Source: Amylostereum areolatum
Lineage: Eukaryota > Basidiomycota > Agaricomycetes > Russulales > Stereaceae
DNA length: 64,000 nucleotides
NCBI GenBank assembly: GCA_012932865.1
Contig: SAXG01000047.1
Span: forward strand, 124,001-188,000
Direction of reading: 5' to 3'
Shown here: positions 57,231 to 64,000 of the stretch, one piece after another
Layout: each line of letters begins with the position of its first letter
Numbering within the stretch: position 1 is the stretch's first letter
Made by a program: the position numbers and the translations under genes
The notes under the pieces: generated by a model
The model's database searches: none
What the model saw: only the letters and a program-made list of their open reading frames with translations
What the model was told of the DNA's origin: nothing

Positions 57231-58680
57231 TTTAGTGGAAGGAAAGACGATGACTCACCGAAAGACGCATGGGTGGCGATCGTCAGATGCGCGGACCACC
57301 GTTATCGAATTTGGTCTCCTGACTTCTTCGTCTGCTGGCTCGATTTTCCGGGTATAATCCATGGGCAGCGGGGGATCATCAGTGCGAATGATCCTGTGCT
57401 CTGAAAGGTCGGGCGGAGGAGAATGCCGACGGCAGACGCAGACGCGTGGCTCTAGTCCTGCCAGAACTTGGGCAGATTTCGAGGGGGCTTTGGGGTCGAT
57501 ATTGAAGACAAGGAATACGGCCGATGGAGAGGTTATTTGATTTTGGTTGATTCACAAGCGTCGGATGGTGCTCCCAAGTGTGGTGTGTTTGGATGGGGGG
57601 ATGGGGGTTCCGTTCGTAGTTAAGTTTGCTAAACGCATGTCAATAAGCTAAGACCGAAGACTTAAAACGAGGAGAAACGCACCTTATTGTTATGCCGGCC
57701 ATAGAGTTGCTGCCCCCTAGCCTCTGTGAACGCTTTTGAGAACCGAGACCGCAAGGTGAGGATCTCAGGTCAAGTGAAAGCATCCTATCGAGTCGACCCT
57801 TTCTTGTTAACCTATGAGTAAATGAACAGTGAGATAAATCAAGTAGAAGCTATAAACTTACGTACCTCGGTATTGGGTGGTTGTAAAGTCCCAAACCGGA
57901 GGAGGGAGAAGAGCAGTCTGTGGTACACGCGCGGGCGCCATACACCAACGGCGTTTTGGAGCGTGAAGCACTGCTGGTGATATCGTTCATTTTCAGGAAA
58001 GAATGCAATCAGAGAGCAGTACTCACTTTGAGAGCATCATATAGTACCGGGTCCCATCGTCAGTCCGGGGTTGTGGAGATAGGAAGAGATCCTTCTATCT
58101 GCCGTGGTGGTTCAGGGCGAGGATGTGAATCGAGACATCCAGTAAAGTCGGTCTTCACGCATGAGTTTGTAGGAGACTCTGTTGTTGGGATGAAAGGGTG
58201 GAAGGCTGAGCGCTGATTACGGCCGAGGATGTGATGGTCGAATCTCGAAAACACGCTTAGTAAGCAATCACATAGATGCGACTCAAACGTCACCATCGTT
58301 GAAGATCCCATTCTTTCTGGCGATGTTCATCTTTGTCTGGCTGCATCGAGTGTTCACCGACATCGGTACGTGAATCTATCCTCCCATACTACTCACCTCG
58401 CTCTTTGCAATCATCCAGATTCCAGACGACTGCCATAAGGCGGCACCGACGCCGGCACTTGGGCCCTCATGCCTGCTCAACATCTTGTTGATCCACAGCC
58501 CCGAGTTCTCACAACCACGTCGAGTTAGGAATTAGGATGCTCCAAGGGATGGCCTGGAGAACCCTTCTGACACTGGCCGACGTTTCCTCGCCTTCGGACA
58601 CTCGACTGAGCCATCAAACTACCACTTGGCACCAGCTGTTCGTCAGAAAAATAGGGTGTGTACTACAATTCCTCGATCAC
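57231..58680. other. Intergenic, no clear gene
   Basis: Short frames occur on both strands. On the minus strand 58,060-58,311 is open (MGSSTMVTFESHLCDCLLSV) but ends without a convincing splice partner. No motif recognised. Confidence 0.35.
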
Positions 58681-59280
58681 GTCCCTCTCACCCTGATAGC
58701 ACCTCCCCCTTTTACACTCCCTGCGTCCAGCTAAACAATATCTCTGGCATTATACCATCTGCCCATAATCTTCGATCAACTCTTGTCGTCGTTGTCTGTC
58801 TTGCTCGTTCCTCCTTGATCTTGGTTGACTTTTCATCCTGCCATTTTCTCTACCATTTCACCTCATCACCGTGGCCACGACCTGTCATCACCTTATTCCC
58901 CTCGTCACTTACTCGCCATCATCACTGCTTTCAACCGCCATCGTCCACACTGTCCGCTTTCGTTCAACTTCCGTATTACTTAGCCATGTTGTAATCCATT
59001 GTAGTTCATCAATTCACCGTTCCACACAAGCCCTCCCTTCCAGCGACATCAACAAGGACAGGTCAACCAGTCGATCAGTAGCGCTCAAACAAGGCTTCTG
59101 TAGGCGTAGAACGCTCACAGCGCCAGCACCGTCGTCGCCCGAGTTTTCCTCTTTCGTCGATCTAAATCTCGGCGAGATCCACCCTATACTATCTCTCTCT
59201 CTTTCCCATCTCGTGGTGTTTCGACATCCAAAGCGCTGGCCACATGCTTGAATTATCCAGCTGTCCTTGTCGCCTCGAAC
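58681..59280 (+). promoter_or_regulatory. Long pyrimidine-rich stretch
   Basis: About 0.55 kb rich in C and T on the plus strand, resembling a fungal promoter or 5' leader, but no plus-strand gene follows; the next gene ends here from the other side. It may be the leader of a lost gene, or 3' flank of the DUF6535 gene. Confidence 0.3.
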
Positions 59281-62200
59281 TCAAGCATCATGATGTAATG
59301 CAGACCACGGACGGCCGTAAGATACAAGGCGTGGCAAGCTATTGTTTCTGGTCTGGATCCTCTGCAGCACGCCTTCTGCGACGGGACAAGGGACATCGCG
59401 CCCTTCCTCGACATGCCTGTGCACCTGCAGGATGCCAGACAGCCTCGCGACGTCCGTCGACATCGCCGATGCGCATTCCAAAGTCTTTCCGACGAAGTAG
59501 ATGACTTCATCGATGAACGAGGGAGGTAACTCGGCATACATAGTGACCTCGTTGAGGGAGGCAATGAGCAGACGCTGCATGTCATCGGGTGAGGGGATTG
59601 TGAAGTTCGCGTTCCATCCATCGGTGATCTTGTTGAACGTCGAGATGAAAGGCTGGCGAGACGACTCCGTTCTGTGCAACTCCCTCAATCGTACCGCGCC
59701 GAGGAGGATGTTGAGCGTAGCCTCCAAGACCACGGAAGGGCTCCCATCGGGCTGCTCCGAGGCATACGTGTAGGTCCAATACGATTGCAGAAGCCCGAGC
59801 ACCTCCGACATGTACGGCCCTGTCTCCGTCCTGGCCCCCAGCACCTTTCCCGCGAGCTCGATAACCGCATCAGCGAATCGGAACATGAGCTCGTCGTCTC
59901 TGCGCTGTGCGCCGTTGGTCGTCGATAGCACGATCTCGTGGAGGAGTGTGAAGAGAGGCTTCTGCGTCTGGACTGCGCTGTGAACCCTCAAATCCATTGC
60001 AATCTGTTTGAGCGCATCGATGAGGGGCTCGAAGGTGGCCTTTGGGTGGGGAAGCACAGATGAACGCATCGTGTAGACAGTGTTGGCAAGGAGGTCGAGC
60101 GTTGCCTCCATCCTCGTTAAGCGACGTGCATCATGGACATTCGCATAAGACTGCAAGATATCGAGCGCCTGTCTCCCGTACGTATATGCCTCCAGCGTGC
60201 CCTTCAATACTTTCCCAGCCAAACGGATAAGTTTATCGTGTAACATTGACAATGGGGTTCCGTGCGGCATTGGCATCGTTGACGATGAGGGTACAGTATC
60301 CTGGAGGAGTTCAACGAGCAGTTTTTGGGTGTCTTGGGTAACCGTGATTTCCACATTCCAATCATGCGAGGTCGCGTCGAAGATGTCAGTGAATTTGGAC
60401 CAGAGGTCCGCATCGGGTCGCTCCTGTCCTTTCCTCGCGCTGCGAAAGAGCACAAGCGCGGTTTTCAAGACCGTCGGAAGGCGTGCTTTGGGGTCCTCCA
60501 TGGTGTGCGTGAGTTCACAGTACGATTGCAGACACACGAGCAACTTCGCCACGTGCGTCCCAACCTCCGATTTGCTCGTCAACATCTTTACTGAGAACAG
60601 GACCAGTTCGTCGATGAATGGTAAAGGCAGCCTGTCCCGGTGTTCCAGCATAAGTTTGTCCGTCGGCACGACGTCCTCGAGAAGGGCGACAAGCAGGTGA
60701 TAGGAATCCGAGTTGTATGTTTCCCAGCCCCGTGTGATCGCGCCGAGGGTTTCGATGTAGACATTGCGTGGGTATTCTTCACGGGACAACTTGGGGGAGC
60801 GCATAGCGTTCACGAGCAGCTCGAGTGTGAAGACCATGCCCCCGCGTTGAATGTCGACGGTGCGCCGGTACTGCGTCCAGAAAGTTTGTGGGCATTTCCC
60901 GACTGACAGTTGCCGCGGGGCGAGAAGCTGGCTCGGATTTGCGGCACCGCTCCACTCGGTCGGGTTAATTTGCGCTGGCAGGGACGATAGGGAGAGGCGT
61001 TCAACGAAGTCCAGAGAGGGAATGAGGTGAAGGAGAAAGGAAGGTTGCGAAGTGACCTCGGGGTACTGGCGACCCTGGAGCGCGGGTTTTGGCAGGCTGA
61101 TGAGGGCAGCGGGGACAGCATCCAGAACACCTGCGGTGACTTTGCGGAGTTCCTCAGCAAGCTTCGCGATCGCATTGCTTGTCGGCCTTGCCCATTCGAG
61201 CGAATGTCGCGCGTCGTCGAGTATTTCGAATAATTTGTGTTGAGCTGCAGCTTTGGAGACGGTGTGTGAGTGCGGCTTGTCCTGGTCCTGACTAGACAGA
61301 TCCCGGTCCAAGTCCCGGTCACGATCTGCCGTACTGAGCTCATTCTTGGCTGCAATATCCCAGGCCCTCTGGACGCCACCGGATATCAGGCTCGCCACCT
61401 TGTCCCCGCGCTCCATAGCATCAGACTCGTCGCCTGGTTGGGCCCTTCTGAAACATGCGGAAGCATGCCTTGCGGCATCCTTGACGGACCTGGTTTGTAT
61501 TATGTTTTGCACGACAAGTACGGCCATGCAAGCACGACGGGCGGCGAACGCGGTATCGGGAATTGGGGGTGTGTCCAGGGTTGTCTCGTCCTTTTTCTCG
61601 GACTGGTCCAGATAGACGAGAGTGCGGCAGAGAGCTTCATGCTCGTAAACCCACTGCCAGTTCGCGTGGAGCGAGATATAGAGCTGAAGAGCGCCGTCAA
61701 TGCACACCCGGGCGCGCTGCTTGCGTTCGTCGTCGGAGAGGGTGCCGTATTCGGTGCAGGACCTGAGCATTCGGGTGATGCGTCCGCTAAGATTGCTGAG
61801 GATTGCAACGCGATCCTGAGGGTTACGCCTGAAAGCTTTGGATATTAAACGTAGCGGCCCTATGTCGAAGATCCCTTCGAAGTGTCCCAATTGATCAGTC
61901 TGCGTTAAGAGTGCCCCCACATCACGAGAACGAGCAAGCACTCGTCCGACCCGGCGTTGTTTTGTCTTCTTCACGGCCCGCTCCTGCTCTTCCTGCTCCT
62001 CGTCGGCGATTTTCCGCCACACCGTCTTCCCCCATGTCGAATTCAACGAGCCCTGGATACCTGCCACGAAAGACTGAAGCTCGCTATCCTCGGTGAGATT
62101 GTCGATGATCCAACGAATCGCCCGTACGTCGCGCTTCATACGATCCTCGGATTCGTCCATGGCAGTTTCTATACGACGTTGTGCAAGGTTTGTTCTCACG

Positions 62201-63234
62201 CCCCCGCCGGAGCGGCCCTTGCTTCGCCTCCCTGGAAGGCACGTCTGGATGATGTACCAGAAAACGCTGGTAGCGGGACTCTGGTATGGGATCCGCCACC
62301 AAAAAATGGGCGCGAATGTCGTCACAAGATATAAAAGGGCGGATATGGAGATAATAACGGTGGTCGAGATGGCGACAGATTTGTTGATGCCAAATAAGAA
62401 TTCGACGAGGCCGATGAAGAATAAGAATAGGGATATGTGAATCAGGACGGCGATGGCCTCGACCATGACGGACATGCGCTGGAGGGAGCCTTCGTAAAGC
62501 AACTGGCGGATCCGCGCACGGTCGAGGGTGGGGATATGGCTAGGGAAGATGCAGCTCTTGTAGTCGCGCACCCACTGCTGGATGATGCCGGCAAAAAGGA
62601 CAGTTGAGAGGCTAAGCACCAAGCTTATGAACCAGTAGATGTTGATTCGAACGTCGGACGAAGTGGGTCCGGAGAAAGAAACACTTTGGGGATCGGGGAA
62701 CGCAAGGATAACCTGTCCGCCGTTTGGTCCAAGCTGGTGGGAAATTTGGGAGAGGAGCGCGACAGACTGGTTGGAGAACTGCATGGTTTGTTGTGCGGGA
62801 TCGGCCTGGAGATTCTTGTAGCTTTCGACCAGGAATGCTGTTAAACTGGCAGAGTATAATCCGGCCTAGAATCCCGCGTGTAAACGTGTCAGCGCGGATA
62901 TTGCAGGCTACTATGATAAGTGATGCACAAAGATGACGATGCTCCCCAGCTCGTCGTTCCAGGTGTCCATCAAGGCTTCATCGTGGCTCGTCGCTTCCTT
63001 CATGTACTCATTCCATATGTGGTTTCCATCCTCGCCGTAGTCTCCGATAGACGGGGAGGGGCTTGTTCTTTCTCTTGGGTTCGTAGACTTGCTTCCACGG
63101 GGTTTCTCGTCATTGTTGCCTGGAGCATTGTCTAAATAAGGTAGGCAATAATTGAGAAACGGTATAAGATGACGCATACCGTGCTGAGCTCGATTATATG
63201 GCCGTGGGGGGCCCTGGGATTGTCCTAGAGGCAT
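59281..63234 (-). CDS. DUF6535 membrane protein, copy 2
   Basis: Paralog of the gene at 28,079-31,114; function unknown. Exons 63,180-63,234, 62,929-63,131 and 59,281-62,865 join in frame to 1,280 residues, about 300 longer than copy 1. Both introns sit at the same sites and phases as in copy 1. The DUF6535 part reads HIWNEYMKEATSHDEALMDT, AGLYSASLTAFLVESYKNLQ, then hydrophobic segments YWFISLVLSLSTVLFAGIIQ, VLIHISLFLFFIGLVEFLF and ISISALLYLVTTFAPIFW. The long C-terminal region contains RRTVDIQRGGMVFTLELL and several repeated helical units of the form LVALLEDVVP / LVELLQDTVP / LLIASLNEVTM, each followed by FIDEL/FIDEV and KML/KTL, suggesting an internal repeat unit. TGA at 59,281-59,283. No damage seen. 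Confidence 0.88.
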
Positions 63235-63390
63235 TTTGAGATTTCAACTCCTCGCAGTCTCTGAAAATCAAGAGCAAGCACGGCGTGTGCTTAAGTATAT
63301 GTGCTTATCGTAAGTATGTCCGTTGTTAGGCGGCCTCGGAACTCTCGAGGAATAGATATAGAGTCATAGACGGAAGTCTGACAGCCTCGG

Positions 63391-63992
63391 ACACCGGGCG
63401 TAGGACAGGGCTCTCTTGACCTCTAACCACCACCATCACTTGGGATTGGGGACCCCAAGTGGGTGCGTGGGAGGCCTGGGGAGGCGAGAACCTGGCTTGC
63501 CAGGCTCGTCAAAGTCGGCAGCCCTCCGCCGCAAGCCAGCGACGTATGCGGAACGTCGTTGGTACCCGCAGAACCGAGGCCGTCGACGTGGACGACGGCC
63601 CACCCCTCCTACCCACCCCGGTTTCCCCCGCTGAGTTCTTGAGGCCCAGCAATGTCTGGCTCCCTCTCCTCTATGCGCCAGCGCTGTGAGGCGGCAGTGT
63701 GCCTGCAGCTGTCGTCGACGCCCGCTGGTATGGGGTCCGGTTCTTCATGGGGCTTTGCCCCCCTTCACCGCGCGGCCCCCGCGTGCGGTTCTCCCAACGC
63801 GCCGTCTCTTGCCACTCGAGTTCGACGCATCCCTTCCTTTCAACGACCCTTCCATCCTTCTGTCCGACTCTGTTCTACCATACTTTCCGTTCACCTGTAC
63901 CCTTCGGGGAGCCGCATTTAGTCTTAGGTACTTGACGCGGGATATAAATGTATTCAAAAAAAAAAAAAAAAAAAAACACCGGGCGTAGGACA
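63391..63992 (+). mobile_element. Poly(A)-tailed non-LTR retroposon with 17-bp target duplication
   Basis: ACACCGGGCGTAGGACA at 63,391-63,407 is repeated exactly at 63,976-63,992. Between them lies about 568 bp ending in about 20 A (63,956-63,975). This is the signature of target-primed reverse transcription. The body is GC-rich, shows no reverse transcriptase segment and no clear pol III A/B box, so it is either a SINE or a 5'-truncated LINE, or a processed transcript of an unknown gene. The identical duplications point to a recent insertion. Confidence 0.85.
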
Positions 63993-64000
63993 TCGCCATC

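Overview
The window looks like nuclear DNA of an agaricomycete (mushroom-forming basidiomycete). Genes are broken by many short (about 45-70 nt) GT-AG introns. Several families are typical of Agaricomycetes: DUF6535 membrane proteins, large F-box-like proteins and NACHT-WD40 NLRs. The transposons are fungal types (chromodomain Ty3/gypsy, CMC/Tnp2-like). No rRNA, tRNA or CRISPR was recognised. Exon joins were made by eye from reading frame and splice signals, so individual boundaries may be off.

Left part, 0.5-21 kb: mostly single-copy genes. On the minus strand lie a Baeyer-Villiger-type flavin monooxygenase (0.5-2.9 kb), a Nudix hydrolase (3.3-4.3 kb) and two paralogous F-box proteins (5.4-7.3 and 7.8-10.0 kb). 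On the plus strand is translation elongation factor 1-beta (13.3-14.4 kb), then on the minus strand an endosomal Na+/H+ exchanger (17.2-19.6 kb). Stretches at 10-13.3 and 14.4-17.2 kb hold no gene I can name. A relic of a DUF6535-family gene sits at 20.6-20.9 kb.

Middle, 21-31 kb: a large NLR gene (C2-like, helical, NACHT, about 21 WD40 repeats; minus strand) lies head to head with an intact DUF6535 membrane-protein gene (plus strand), with only about 350 bp between their start codons.

Right part, 31-64 kb: a transposon-rich accessory region. It has (i) a complete 7.1-kb chromodomain Ty3/gypsy element with 423-bp LTRs and ATACA target duplications, apparently inserted inside an older sequence bounded by 48-bp inverted repeats; (ii) relics of a degenerate repeated gene family at 39.9-41.2 and 55-57 kb; (iii) a CMC/Tnp2-like DNA transposon with a transposase gene, a convergent coiled-coil gene and possibly a third small gene (41.5-49.1 kb); (iv) small repeats at 50.6-52 kb; (v) a Ser/Pro-rich hypothetical gene and a secreted or membrane-anchored protein gene (52.3-54.8 kb); (vi) a second DUF6535 gene (59.3-63.2 kb, minus); and (vii) a poly(A)-tailed non-LTR retroposon with a 17-bp target duplication at the right edge.

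The best candidates for something new are the divergent NLR/DUF6535 pair, which has the layout of a possible fungal recognition/execution module (inference only), and the AUG-less frame joined to Gag through a single UAG in the gypsy element.
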